Shown here: positions 41,568-50,710 of the stretch, piece by piece
Layout: each line of letters opens with the position of its first letter
How positions within the stretch are numbered: position 1 is the first letter of the stretch
NCBI RefSeq assembly: GCF_016918765.2
Contig: NZ_CP092104.1
Coordinates: 806,001-870,000, forward strand
Length of the DNA: 64,000 bases
Source of the DNA: Flagellatimonas centrodinii
GTDB lineage: Bacteria; Pseudomonadota; Gammaproteobacteria; Nevskiales; Nevskiaceae
Reading direction: 5' to 3'
Made by a program: the position numbers and the translations under genes
Notes under the pieces: generated by a model
Seen by the model: the letters and a program-made list of their open reading frames with translations, nothing else
Database searches by the model: none
Told to the model about the DNA's origin: nothing

Positions 41568-42466
41568 GTCGCCTCGTCAGGGAAGAGCAGCTTCAACAGT
41601 ACCGCAGCGTAGACCTCGGCCGCCTCGAGATCGGGAAAATGGCCGGCCTGCTCGACCACCCGGATCGCCACCTCGGGCAGGTGCGCGCGCAGGCTGGAGG
41701 CGTCGGTGTGGCGGTGGCTGCGGTCCGACTCGCCCCACAGCAGGGTGGCCGGCACCGCGATCGGCCCCAGCAAGGGGTCGTCGGGCCGCGCGCGCTGCAT
41801 GCCCTGCACCACGCTGGCGAAGCAGTAGCAGCCACCGTTGGCCAGCGCATGATCGGCGGGTTGCTGGAACCGGGTGCGGTCCTCGCGGCGCCCCAGCGCC
41901 ACCTTGTACCAGCCCTCGGCCACCACCCGCCGCTGGGCGAAGTTGATCAGCTGGCCCAGCAGCGGGATGCGGATCGGCCGCGGCACGATGCGGCGGGTCC
42001 AGTCGCGCATCGCCGCCATGCCCGGGGTCTGCGCCAGCAGCAGGTGCGCCACCCGCTGCGGCGCCAGCGATGCCGCGGCGATGCCGTAGTAGCCGTTGAC
42101 GCAGGACAGCCCCAACACCGCACGCTCAATGCCCAGGCCGTCCAGCAGCGCCAGCAACACTTCGGCACCGGCCCGCAGTTGATGGTCATAGCGCGGGCCC
42201 GGGGCGCTGAAGCCGAAGCCCGGCAGGTCGGCCACCAGCACCCGGACCCGCGGCGCCAACCGCTTCACCAGATCGGCGTAATGCTCGATCACGCAGGGGC
42301 CGTCGGGCACCAGCAGCACCGCCGGGCCGCTGCCGCCGCTGTCCTGCACCCGCACCCGGCCGGCGGGGGTGTCGATCCAGCGCAGCCCGGGCAGCGGGTC
42401 GGCCGTGGCGCGTCGGGGGGCCAGCCGCGCATACAGCCGGTGGTCGAGCCGGCTGGCGAGACTCAC
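41564..42466 (-). CDS. Alpha/beta hydrolase with atypical nucleophile motif
   Basis: A 300-residue alpha/beta hydrolase: LLVPDGPCVIEHYADL in place of the usual HG loop, LVADLPGFGFSAPG, the nucleophile region LGLSCVNGYYG, LLWGESDRSHRHTDA (acid region) and EQAGHFPDLEAAE (catalytic His). The nucleophile elbow reads G-x-S-x-x rather than G-x-S-x-G, which is unusual. Coupled by ATGA overlaps to genes on both sides, so part of the acyl-CoA dehydrogenase operon. Confidence 0.85.
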   Translation of the reverse strand: MSLASRLDHRLYARLAPRRATADPLPGLRWIDTPAGRVRVQDSGGSGPAVLLVPDGPCVIEHYADLVKRLAPRVRVLVADLPGFGFSAPGPRYDHQLRAGAEVLLALLDGLGIERAVLGLSCVNGYYGIAAASLAPQRVAHLLLAQTPGMAAMRDWTRRIVPRPIRIPLLGQLINFAQRRVVAEGWYKVALGRREDRTRFQQPADHALANGGCYCFASVVQGMQRARPDDPLLGPIAVPATLLWGESDRSHRHTDASSLRAHLPEVAIRVVEQAGHFPDLEAAEVYAAVLLKLLFPDEAT

Positions 42467-43692
42467 TTGCCGAGGCCGCGCTTCGCCAGCTCGATACGGG
42501 CAATCACGCCCTTGTGCACTTCATCCGGGCCATCCGCCAGCCGCAACGAGCGGGCCTGGGCGAAGAAGGCGGTCAGCGGCACATCACGCGACACGCCCAT
42601 GCCGCCATGCAACTGGATCGCCCAGTCACAGACCTGCTGCAGCACATTGGGCGCCACCACCTTGATGGCGCTGATCTCGGTCATCGCCGGGATCGCGCCG
42701 ACCTGGTCGATCTTCCAGGCGGCGAACAGGGTCAGCAGCCGCGCCTGATCGATGGCGATGCGGGCATCGGCCACGCGTTCACGGTTGCCACCGAGGTTGA
42801 GGATGGGTTTGCCGAAGGCGGTGCGCGCCATGCCGCGGCGGATCATCAGGTCCAGCACCGATTCGGCAGCACCGAGGCAACGCATGCAATGGTGGATACG
42901 GCCGGGCCCGAGGCGGCCCTGGGCGATCTCGAAGCCACGGCCGAGCCCGGCGATGATGTTGGCCTTGGGCACCCGCACGTTGTTGAAGTGCACCTCGCCG
43001 TGGCCGTGCGGCTCATCGTATTCGCCGAACACCGGCAGCATCCGCTGGATCTCCACCCCCGGCGTGTCCAGCGGCACCAGCACCATCGAGTGCTGACCAT
43101 GACGGCTGGCATCCGGCAGCGACAGCCCCATGAAGATGCCGACCTTGCAACGCGGATCGCCGACGCCGCTGCTCCACCACTTCTTGCCGTTGAGCACCAC
43201 CTCGTCGCCGTCGAGCACGGCGGTGGCCTGCATGTTGGTGGCGTCGCTGCTGGCGACCTCCGGCTCGGTCATGAAGAACACGCTGCGGATCTCGCCGGCC
43301 AGCAGCGGCGTCAGCCATTCGGCTTTCTGCGCATCGTTGCCGTACTTCCACAGCACTTCCATGTTGCCGGTGTCGGGCGCGTTGCAGTTGAACACCTCGG
43401 GGGCGATCAGGCTGCGGCCCATCTCGGCGCAGACCGGCGCGTATTCCAGCACCGACAGGCCGGCGCCCAGTTCGGGGTCCGGCATGAACAGGTTCCACAG
43501 GCCCTCGGCCCGGGCCTTGGCCTTGAGTTCCTCCATCAGCGGCGGGATGGTCCATTTCGTCCAGTCGCCGCCGTTATGGCGCGCCAGCACCTGGTCCCAG
43601 TAGTCCTGCTCGATCGGCGCGATGTGCTGGTCGATGAAGGCGCGGACGCGCTTCTGGTAGTCCTTGGACCGGGCAGATTGTTCGAAGTCCAT
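42463..43692 (-). CDS. Acyl-CoA dehydrogenase (ACAD10/11-like)
   Basis: A 409-residue flavoenzyme that oxidises acyl-CoA to enoyl-CoA. Family motifs: MPDPELGAGLSVLEYAPVCAEMGRS, FFMTEPEVASSDATNMQ (FAD/substrate loop), GRIHHCMRCLG, and QLHGGMGVSRDVPL with LADGPDEVHKGVIARIEL at the end. It starts the leftward operon (hydrolase, kinase, phosphatase, SDR) and is divergent from a LysR regulator. Together with the kinase-like gene it suggests hydroxy-fatty acid or 4-hydroxyacyl-CoA turnover (inference). Confidence 0.93.
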   Translation of the reverse strand: MDFEQSARSKDYQKRVRAFIDQHIAPIEQDYWDQVLARHNGGDWTKWTIPPLMEELKAKARAEGLWNLFMPDPELGAGLSVLEYAPVCAEMGRSLIAPEVFNCNAPDTGNMEVLWKYGNDAQKAEWLTPLLAGEIRSVFFMTEPEVASSDATNMQATAVLDGDEVVLNGKKWWSSGVGDPRCKVGIFMGLSLPDASRHGQHSMVLVPLDTPGVEIQRMLPVFGEYDEPHGHGEVHFNNVRVPKANIIAGLGRGFEIAQGRLGPGRIHHCMRCLGAAESVLDLMIRRGMARTAFGKPILNLGGNRERVADARIAIDQARLLTLFAAWKIDQVGAIPAMTEISAIKVVAPNVLQQVCDWAIQLHGGMGVSRDVPLTAFFAQARSLRLADGPDEVHKGVIARIELAKRGLGK

Positions 43693-43739
43693 GTGTCGCT
43701 CCTGACAGGGCGGGGGGAAGAGCCCCGGATGCTAGCGCT

Positions 43740-43794
43740 GCGCGTACACTGCATAAAGTGAAGTTCATGCAGTCATATTCATGAAGAACATGCA
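43740..43794. promoter_or_regulatory. Dyad-rich control region between acyl-CoA dehydrogenase and LysR genes
   Basis: The AT-rich spacer contains TGCAT/ATGCA and TTCAT/ATGAA dyads, including TTCATGAA and TGAAGTTCA. This is the sort of site where a LysR regulator would control itself and the divergent operon. Confidence 0.4.
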
Positions 43795-44695
43795 TCATTC
43801 AAGCCTGTCGGCGCGGCTCGATCTCAATCTGTTGCGGGTGTTCGACGCCATCGCCCAGCAACGCAATCTGGCACGGGCTGCCGAGCACCTGCACCTGTCA
43901 CCATCGGCCGTGAGCCATGCCCTGTCGCGACTGCGGCAGCAGCTCGATGATCCCCTGTTCGAGCGCCATGGCCGCGGCGTGACGCCGACCGCGCTGGCGC
44001 GGCGGCTGACGCCCGAGATCCACGATGCCCTCGGCCGGCTGGAGGCCGCGCTGTATCGGGCGCACCCGTTCGATCCGGCACAGGATCTGCAGCAGCTGCG
44101 GATCGCCATGCCCGACGAGCTGGAGCCGACCCTGTTGCCGCCGCTGAGCGCACGGCTGCGGTCGGCGGCACCGCAGGCCCGGCTCGACAGCGTGCGCATC
44201 GACCGCGCCAACCTCACCGCCGACCTTGCGGCCCAGCGTCTCGATCTCGCCGTCGATGTGGTGCGCCTGAATGACCCGGAGCTGCGTCAGCAACAGATCG
44301 GCGACGACCAGTTCTGCGTGGTCAGCCGCGCCGGCCGCCGCCGCCTGACACGTCGGGATTACCTGGCGGCACGCCACGTGATCGTGTCGTCGCGGCGTTC
44401 GGGCATGGCGCTGGAGGACCTGCACCTGCAGCAGCATCGCATCAGCCGCCAGATCGCCCTGCGCTGCCAGTTGCTGGAGGCCGCCTGCGAGATTGTTGCC
44501 GGGTCCGACCTGCTGCTGACCCTGCCCCGACACCATGCCGATGCGGCACGCCAGCGCTATCCGCTGGCCTGTTTCGCGGCACCGGTGCCGCTACCGCCTG
44601 CCGCCCTGTTCTGCACCTGGCACCGGCTGCGCGATGCCGACCCGGCACTGCGCTGGTTGCGCGACCAGCTGCCGACGATGGCCGCTGCCGCCTGA
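43781..44695 (+). CDS. LysR-family regulator
   Basis: A 304-residue LysR protein: LDLNLLRVFDAIAQQRNLARAA, HLSPSAVSHALSRLRQQLDDPLFERHGRG (helix-turn-helix), then an effector domain starting LRIAMPDELEPTLL. Probably regulates the divergent acyl-CoA dehydrogenase operon. Translation could start at 43781 or at the ATG three codons in. Ends 6 bases from the convergent SnoaL-like gene; a short hairpin (44690-44707) spans both stop codons. Confidence 0.9.
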   Translation: MKNMHHSSLSARLDLNLLRVFDAIAQQRNLARAAEHLHLSPSAVSHALSRLRQQLDDPLFERHGRGVTPTALARRLTPEIHDALGRLEAALYRAHPFDPAQDLQQLRIAMPDELEPTLLPPLSARLRSAAPQARLDSVRIDRANLTADLAAQRLDLAVDVVRLNDPELRQQQIGDDQFCVVSRAGRRRLTRRDYLAARHVIVSSRRSGMALEDLHLQQHRISRQIALRCQLLEAACEIVAGSDLLLTLPRHHADAARQRYPLACFAAPVPLPPAALFCTWHRLRDADPALRWLRDQLPTMAAAA

Positions 44696-44701
44696 GCCCG
44701 A

Positions 44702-45202
44702 TCAGGCCGCTGCGGGGGGTGTGCGCCCGGCGAACAGCACCTGCACCTGGCTGCCATCGAGGTCCAGGGCCAGGGTGGAGGTCGCCACAAAGCGGGTGCG
44801 CACAATCTTCCAGGCGCCGTCGATCTTGCGATAGCCGTCCTCGTAGTACCCGGCCAACTGGGTGAGGTTCTTCTCGCGGGTGTTGATCAGCCCGTACTGC
44901 AGGCTCCAGGTGCCGCTCGCCGCATCCGGGCCCTCAACCTCGATCTGCGGATTGCTGCCGTGGTGGATCTCCACCATGTGCGGATGACAGGCGATCTGCG
45001 TGTACACCGCCACCAGCGCATCGGCATTGTCGAAACGGCCGACCGCGCCGTAGTCGATGTCCACCGTGCCATCGGCAAAGCAGGCACGGATGGCGGCCGG
45101 GTCCTTGCCGTCACAACTGGCGAGGTACCGGGCCTTGAGGGCACGGATGGCTTCGATGTCTTCCAGCGCCTGCAGGCGCTGCTCGATTGCGGCGGTGTTC
45201 AT
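44702..45202 (-). CDS. SnoaL-like (nuclear transport factor 2 fold) protein
   Basis: A 166-residue cone-fold protein: IEAIRALKARYLASCDGKDPAAIRACFADG, then IHHGSNPQIEVEG and AGYYEDGYRKIDGAWKIVRTRFVA. The family includes polyketide cyclases, isomerases and dehydratases such as scytalone dehydratase; catalytic identity cannot be read. Single leftward gene between two rightward units. Confidence 0.88.
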   Translation of the reverse strand: MNTAAIEQRLQALEDIEAIRALKARYLASCDGKDPAAIRACFADGTVDIDYGAVGRFDNADALVAVYTQIACHPHMVEIHHGSNPQIEVEGPDAASGTWSLQYGLINTREKNLTQLAGYYEDGYRKIDGAWKIVRTRFVATSTLALDLDGSQVQVLFAGRTPPAAA

Positions 45203-45380
45203 CGGGCGTCTCCTCCAATAGATGTGGGCGGCAGTTCAGCCGAGCCAGCGCCGCGGCGAATCCCCCGTTCGGGCGAGACCTTCTCATCCGAACAGATGAC
45301 GTGAGAGCGCCGGGGCTTGCCTACCGTTACCGCCATAAGCGCCCGGTTCGCCGCGGCCATACCAAGAGGGGAGCCTTACG

Positions 45381-47192
45381 ATGGGCATTCGGCAGCTTCT
45401 GAGCCTGCTGCTGGCGGCCGCCGCCATCGGCCTGCTGGTGGTTCTGGTGCGCGGCACCCTGGCCGTCGACAACGAACGGCATCAGGACCGTCTGCGAATG
45501 TTGCGCACGGTCGATGCCCTGGATGTCGGACTCAACCGGGCGGTGACCCAGGTCGGCGTCAGCTCGATGGCCAATGTCGCCGATGAACGCGCCGCCACCA
45601 CCGCCCAGCTTGGCGATGCCCTCGATGCACTCGATGAAGGGCCGATCGCCCTGCGCGGCCTCAACCCGGCCGTCGACGCGGCGCTGACCCGCTTTCTCGA
45701 CACCATCGAGGCCAAGTTCGAACTGGCCTTCGACTTCGAGGCCCGCAACATCCTGGTCAACCAGCGACTGGTGGCCGGCATGGATGCGGTGCCGCTGGCC
45801 GCCGATGACCTGCTCGCCACCGCCGCCACTGACGACGTCGAGGATGTCCGGCGCCTGCTCAGCTCGCTGCGTTCCGAGGTCACCACCTACGGGGTGGTCC
45901 AGACCCCGACCAACGGCCCCAACATCACCGGCATGATCACCGAGCTGGAAGCGTTGGCGCTGGCGCAACCGGAGGCGTTCCAGACGGCGCTGGCCCGGCT
46001 GCGCGCCCGCACCCGCGAGGTGATGGCGGACAAGGATGAACTGGTGAACCGGGTCAGCGGCTTCCTCGCCCGCCCCACCGCCGAGCACCTGCGGGACCTG
46101 GAACAGACCTACACCGCGTGGAACAACACCCGCGTCGCCACCGCCAACCAGTACCGCAGCTGGCTGGTCGCCTATGCGGCCATCCTGCTGTTGATGCTGG
46201 CCTGGTTGGGCGTGCGCCTCAATCGCTCCTACCGTGAACTGGATGCGGCCAACGATCACCTCGAAGACCAGGTCCGCGAACGCACCGGCGAGCTGCGCAC
46301 CGCGCTGCTCGACCTGCAGGCCAGCCAGGCGCAACTGGTGCAGTCGGAGAAGATGGCCTCGCTGGGGCAGATGGTCGCGGGGGTGGCACACGAGATCAAC
46401 ACGCCACTCGGCTACGTCCGCAGCAACAATGAGATCGTCCGCACCTCGCTGGCCGACCTGCGCCAGCTGGTCAGCGCCCAGAGCGCCGCGCTCGACTGCA
46501 TCGGTAGCGACACGGCCAGCGACGAGGAGGTCGCCACCCGCATGGCCACGGCGCAGGCCCTGCGGGAGTCACTGAGTGCCGACGAGCTCACCGCCGATCT
46601 CGACAACCTGCTGGGCGATGCCGAGCACGGGCTGCAGCAGATGGCGGAACTGGTCAGCAGCCTCAAGGATTTCTCGCGGGTCGACCGCTCGCGCGACGAC
46701 CTGTTCAACGTCAACGACGGCCTGGAATCGGCGCTGAAGATCGGCCAGAACCAGCTCAAGCACAAGGTCGAAGTGGTGAAGCGCTTCGGCGAACTGCCCG
46801 ACATCGAGTGTTCGCCCTCACAGCTCAACCAGGTGTTCCTCAACCTGATCACCAATGCCGCCCAGGCCATCGAGGACGAGGGCCGCATCTATCTGCATAC
46901 CCAGGCCGAAGGTGACGGCGTCGCCATCCGCATTCTCGATACCGGCAGTGGCATGACCGACGAGGTGCGCGCGCGCATCTTCGAACCGTTCTTCACCACC
47001 AAGCCGGTCGGCAAGGGCACCGGCCTCGGCCTCTCCATCGTCTACCGCATCATCGAGGACCACCACGGCCGCATCGATGTCCGCTCCAAGCCGGGCAAGG
47101 GCACCGAATTCATCATCCACCTGCCGCGTCGGCAGCCCCGTCGGGAGGCCGCGACGGCCGACGGCACCCCTGCGCTGTACGCCACCGCATGA
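45381..47192 (+). CDS. Membrane sensor histidine kinase
   Basis: A 603-residue kinase. TM helix 1 ([20 protein letters not shown]), a large periplasmic helical sensor of about 220 residues, TM helix 2 ([20 protein letters not shown]), a coiled coil ([20 protein letters not shown]), the H box [19 protein letters not shown], then N box [37 protein letters not shown]. It resembles kinases that pair with stand-alone receivers; coupled by ATGA to the two-receiver protein. Confidence 0.92.
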   Translation: MGIRQLLSLLLAAAAIGLLVVLVRGTLAVDNERHQDRLRMLRTVDALDVGLNRAVTQVGVSSMANVADERAATTAQLGDALDALDEGPIALRGLNPAVDAALTRFLDTIEAKFELAFDFEARNILVNQRLVAGMDAVPLAADDLLATAATDDVEDVRRLLSSLRSEVTTYGVVQTPTNGPNITGMITELEALALAQPEAFQTALARLRARTREVMADKDELVNRVSGFLARPTAEHLRDLEQTYTAWNNTRVATANQYRSWLVAYAAILLLMLAWLGVRLNRSYRELDAANDHLEDQVRERTGELRTALLDLQASQAQLVQSEKMASLGQMVAGVAHEINTPLGYVRSNNEIVRTSLADLRQLVSAQSAALDCIGSDTASDEEVATRMATAQALRESLSADELTADLDNLLGDAEHGLQQMAELVSSLKDFSRVDRSRDDLFNVNDGLESALKIGQNQLKHKVEVVKRFGELPDIECSPSQLNQVFLNLITNAAQAIEDEGRIYLHTQAEGDGVAIRILDTGSGMTDEVRARIFEPFFTTKPVGKGTGLGLSIVYRIIEDHHGRIDVRSKPGKGTEFIIHLPRRQPRREAATADGTPALYATA

Positions 47193-48136
47193 GCGACACC
47201 GACAAGCCCAAGGTGCTGTTCGTCGACGACGAACCGCGCGTGCTGACCAGCATGCGGATGCTGTTCCGCAACGCCTACCAGGTGCTGCTGGCAGAAAGCG
47301 GCGTCGCTGCGCTCGGGGTGTTGCAGGCGCAGGCGGTGGACGTGATCGTCAGTGACCAGCGGATGCCCGGCATGACCGGCATCGACCTGCTGCGACGTGC
47401 CCGCGATCTGCAGCCCAATGCGATGCGTATTCTGCTGACCGGCTACTCCGACCTCAACGCCATCATCGGCTCGATCAACGAGGGCGAGATCTTCCGCTTC
47501 GTCAACAAGCCGTGGATCAACGACGACCTCGGCGGCACCCTCGCCCGCGCGGTGGCGGCGGCGCGCGCCTCGGCCGCTGCGGACACCCCGACCAGCGGCA
47601 GCCGAGATACCGCACCCGCGGCCGCAGCCGGCGCCCCCACGGTGCTGGTGCTTGATGACGATCCCGCCGTCGCTCCGCGTCTGCAGACCATTCTCGGCAC
47701 CGAGGTGCGGGTGGTCGGCGCCGGCAGCATGGCCACCGCCATCGAACAGATGGAACAGCACGACATCGGGGTGGTGGTGTCCGACACCCGGGTGCAGTCG
47801 CATCCGGTGGTGTCGTTGCTGGGCACGCTCAAACAGCATCACCCGGAGATGGTGTCGGTGATTCTCACCGAGCGTGCCGATGCCGGCGCCGCCATCGAAC
47901 TGATCAACCAGGGGCAGATCTATCGCTTCATCACCAAGCCGCTGAACGAGAGTCAGTGCAAGATCACCGTGAGCTCCGCCCTGCGGCACCACCAGCGGCT
48001 GGCGGCGGCACCGCAACTGCATCAGCGCTACGAGGTCAGCGCCCCGGCAACACCACCCCCGGTCGGCTCGCCGGCGGTGGGGCTGCTCGACCGCATCAAG
48101 GGGCTGCGTGACCGGGTGAAGCGCTGGGGCAGTTGA
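47189..48136 (+). CDS. Two-receiver response regulator without output domain
   Basis: A 315-residue protein with receiver domain 1 at about 7-125 (VLFVDDEPRVL, phospho-acceptor in VIVSDQRMPGMTG, KPW) and receiver domain 2 at about 150-265 (VLVLDDDPAVA, VVVSDTRVQS, ITKPLN), joined by an Ala-rich linker. A basic C-terminal helix (LLDRIKGLRDRVKRW) follows. No DNA-binding or enzymatic domain, so output is likely by protein contact or phosphotransfer. Co-transcribed with the kinase. Confidence 0.9.
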   Translation: MSDTDKPKVLFVDDEPRVLTSMRMLFRNAYQVLLAESGVAALGVLQAQAVDVIVSDQRMPGMTGIDLLRRARDLQPNAMRILLTGYSDLNAIIGSINEGEIFRFVNKPWINDDLGGTLARAVAAARASAAADTPTSGSRDTAPAAAAGAPTVLVLDDDPAVAPRLQTILGTEVRVVGAGSMATAIEQMEQHDIGVVVSDTRVQSHPVVSLLGTLKQHHPEMVSVILTERADAGAAIELINQGQIYRFITKPLNESQCKITVSSALRHHQRLAAAPQLHQRYEVSAPATPPPVGSPAVGLLDRIKGLRDRVKRWGS

Positions 48137-48142
48137 GCCCGG

Positions 48143-49393
48143 TCACACCGGCGGGCAAGCGCGCGCCAACGCCCGCAGCACCGCGGCCAGGCGCAGCACA
48201 CCGCCTGGCGCGACTGATTTCCCGGTATTGAGCAGCGCCACCGACAGCGCGCGCCGGGGATCGGCCCAGGCCAGCACCGAGACGAACCCCAGGTGCCCGA
48301 AGGCTTCGCGACAATCCGGGCCGTACAGCCCGACCGGCTTCTCGCCCAGCATGAACCCGGACGAATATCGCAACGGCACTTTCAGCGTGCGGTCGAACTG
48401 CAGCCCCCCGACCGGCTCGATGGCCCGTCGCACGGTCTCCGGTTGCAGCACCTGCACGCCATCGAGGCTGCCGCCGTTGAGCAGCATCTGGAACACCCGA
48501 CTGACATCGTCGGCGGATGCACAGATATTGCCAGCGGGCACCACGGTGGACAGGAAGGCATCGTCGTTCGACGCCCCCACCCCCTCGGCAAACGGCACCC
48601 CGATGATGCTGCGGATATAGGCCGTCAGCGGCCACACCGGTTGCGGTCCGGTGACCACGTTGGGCGGCAATCGGTCCCGCCATGCCGGCTTGATGCCGTA
48701 GGTCATGTACTGCAGGCCCAGCGGCTTGGCGAGCCACTGATGCAGGGCCTCCGGCAGTTCGATCCCCCCGACCCGGCGGACGATTTCGCCGGCGATGAAG
48801 CCGGCGGTCAGCGCGTGATAGGCCTGCTTTTCGAAGCGCGGATCGAACGGCTTGGCGGCACACAGCATCGCCACCAGCAGATCCCAGTTGCGCAGCAGCT
48901 CCGGCCCCTGCGCCTCGACCGCGATGGTGGGGATACCGGCCCGGTGGGCCAGCAGCTCGCGGATGGTGACCCGGTGCTTGCCGTGGGCGGCAAACTCGGG
49001 AATGTAGGCGGCGACGCGATCATCGAGGCTGAGCTTGCCGTCTTCGGCGAGCTTGTGGATGAGCAGGGCGGAGATCGCCTTCGACGCCGAAAACAGGCAC
49101 ATCGGCGCATCCGGATGCAGCGGCACCAACGGCCCGGCCTCGCCCGGCGCATTGCCGCGCACCGCGCCGATGGCGCGTTTCAGCACCACCTGCCCGTGAC
49201 GTCGCACCACCAGGGTGATGGCCGGCTGCAAGCCGGTGCGATAGAGCTGCTCTACTGCCGCCCACACCGCCTCGACCCGGGCCGGCTGCAGTCCCAGCCG
49301 TTCCGGCGGCACCTCGGCGGCATGATCGACCGTGACCAGCGCCTGTAGATGCTTGGGTACCTGGACGCGCTGACGCCGCAGCCAGGTGGGCAT
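48143..49393 (-). CDS. Beta-lactamase-fold serine hydrolase
   Basis: A 416-residue class C beta-lactamase-like esterase: LFSASKAISALLIHKLAEDG (Ser-x-x-Lys), ELLAHRAGIP, a Tyr in KQAYHALTAGFI (Tyr-x-x) and FGHLGFV near the end in place of the KTG box. No signal peptide, so cytoplasmic and probably an esterase or hydrolase rather than an antibiotic enzyme. Starts at the stop of the FAD reductase gene, so the two are co-transcribed. Confidence 0.88.
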   Translation of the reverse strand: MPTWLRRQRVQVPKHLQALVTVDHAAEVPPERLGLQPARVEAVWAAVEQLYRTGLQPAITLVVRRHGQVVLKRAIGAVRGNAPGEAGPLVPLHPDAPMCLFSASKAISALLIHKLAEDGKLSLDDRVAAYIPEFAAHGKHRVTIRELLAHRAGIPTIAVEAQGPELLRNWDLLVAMLCAAKPFDPRFEKQAYHALTAGFIAGEIVRRVGGIELPEALHQWLAKPLGLQYMTYGIKPAWRDRLPPNVVTGPQPVWPLTAYIRSIIGVPFAEGVGASNDDAFLSTVVPAGNICASADDVSRVFQMLLNGGSLDGVQVLQPETVRRAIEPVGGLQFDRTLKVPLRYSSGFMLGEKPVGLYGPDCREAFGHLGFVSVLAWADPRRALSVALLNTGKSVAPGGVLRLAAVLRALARACPPV

Positions 49394-50628
49394 CAGGCGG
49401 CCAGTTCTTTCAGCGGCACGTCCGGATCGGCCAGCTTGGCGGCGTCAACCGGACGCCCCTCGGCCACCAGCTTCTTGGCGAACATGAATTCCTGCGGTTT
49501 GCTCACCGCATCCGCGGCGATCAACTTGCCGCCCTTGAGATAGAACGCGGCGAAACTGCGCTCGGTGGTCGGGTCGCCGCGCAGCACCAGTTGCTCGAAG
49601 CCGGTGGAGATGCCCACCATCTGCAGCTTGAGGTCGTACTGGTCGGACCAGAACCACGGCACGTTGCGGTAGGGCTCGGCCTTGCCCATCAGGTTGCGGG
49701 CCACGGCGCGCCCCTGCTCCATGGCGTTCTGCACCGATTCCAGCCGCACCCGCCGCCCCAGGAACTCACTGGGGTGATTGGTGCAGTCACCGGCGGCATA
49801 GATCAGCGGGTCGCTGGTCTGACCGAATTCGTCGACGACGATGCCGTTGTCGACCACCAGCCCGGCCTCGGCCGCCAGCTCGGTATTGGCGATCAGCCCG
49901 ATGCCGACGATGACGAGGTCGGCCGGCACGGTGCTGCCGTCGGCCAGACGCGCCGCGGTGACCTCGGGATGACCTTCGAAGCCGGCCAGCTGGGCACCGG
50001 TGCGCAGGTCGACGCCCGCTTCGCGATGCACCCGCTCGAAGAACTGCGAAACCTCCGGCGCAGTCACCCGCGCCAGCACCCGGTCCAGCCCTTCCAGCAC
50101 GGTGACCTTCAGGCCCTGTTTCAACAGCACCGCCGCCACTTCGAGGCCGATGAAGCCGCCACCGACGATCACCGCGCGCTTGCCTTCGGCACAACGCTCG
50201 CGAATGCGATTGACGTCGTCGATGCTGCGCAGCAGGAACACGTTGGCGGCATCGGCACCGTCGACCGGCAACGGCCGCGGGCGGCCACCAGTGGCCAGCA
50301 CCAGCCGGTCATAGCCCAGCGTCTCGCCGTTGGCGAGCGTGAGCTGTCGCGCCTCACGATCAATGGCCTGAACGGCGGTGCCGCCGACAAACTCGATGCG
50401 ATGCTTCTCCAGAATCGGCGGCTGCATGACGAACAGGTTGGCTTCCTGCACGCTGCCGGCCAGGTAGGCCTTGGACAGCGGCGGCCGTTTGTAGGGGGGC
50501 TGGGTTTCCTCACCGACGATGACAATGCGGCCCTCGAAGCCCTGCTTGCGCAGTTCCGAAGCGGTCTCACCGCCGGCCTGGCCGCCCCCCACGATCACCA
50601 CGGTGTGTTCTGCACCGAGTTCTGTCAT
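49393..50628 (-). CDS. FAD-dependent ferredoxin/rubredoxin reductase-type oxidoreductase
   Basis: A 411-residue flavoprotein: TVVIVGGGQAGGETASELRKQGF (FAD-binding GxGxxG), PPYKRPPLSKAYLAG, a second Rossmann fold (VIVGGGFIGLEVAAVL), YAAGDCTNH and a C-terminal reductase domain. It passes electrons from NAD(P)H to a ferredoxin, typically serving a P450 or dioxygenase; no partner is visible nearby. The ATG at 50628 was chosen because the FAD motif begins nine residues later. Confidence 0.92.
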   Translation of the reverse strand: MTELGAEHTVVIVGGGQAGGETASELRKQGFEGRIVIVGEETQPPYKRPPLSKAYLAGSVQEANLFVMQPPILEKHRIEFVGGTAVQAIDREARQLTLANGETLGYDRLVLATGGRPRPLPVDGADAANVFLLRSIDDVNRIRERCAEGKRAVIVGGGFIGLEVAAVLLKQGLKVTVLEGLDRVLARVTAPEVSQFFERVHREAGVDLRTGAQLAGFEGHPEVTAARLADGSTVPADLVIVGIGLIANTELAAEAGLVVDNGIVVDEFGQTSDPLIYAAGDCTNHPSEFLGRRVRLESVQNAMEQGRAVARNLMGKAEPYRNVPWFWSDQYDLKLQMVGISTGFEQLVLRGDPTTERSFAAFYLKGGKLIAADAVSKPQEFMFAKKLVAEGRPVDAAKLADPDVPLKELAA

Positions 50629-50710
50629 TGCCGCGTTTCCCCTTGTCGTCGTCCGTTGAAATCCGGGCAGCGCCTTGGTCGCTGCCCTCCATCGGGTCAA
50701 TTATCCCCGC

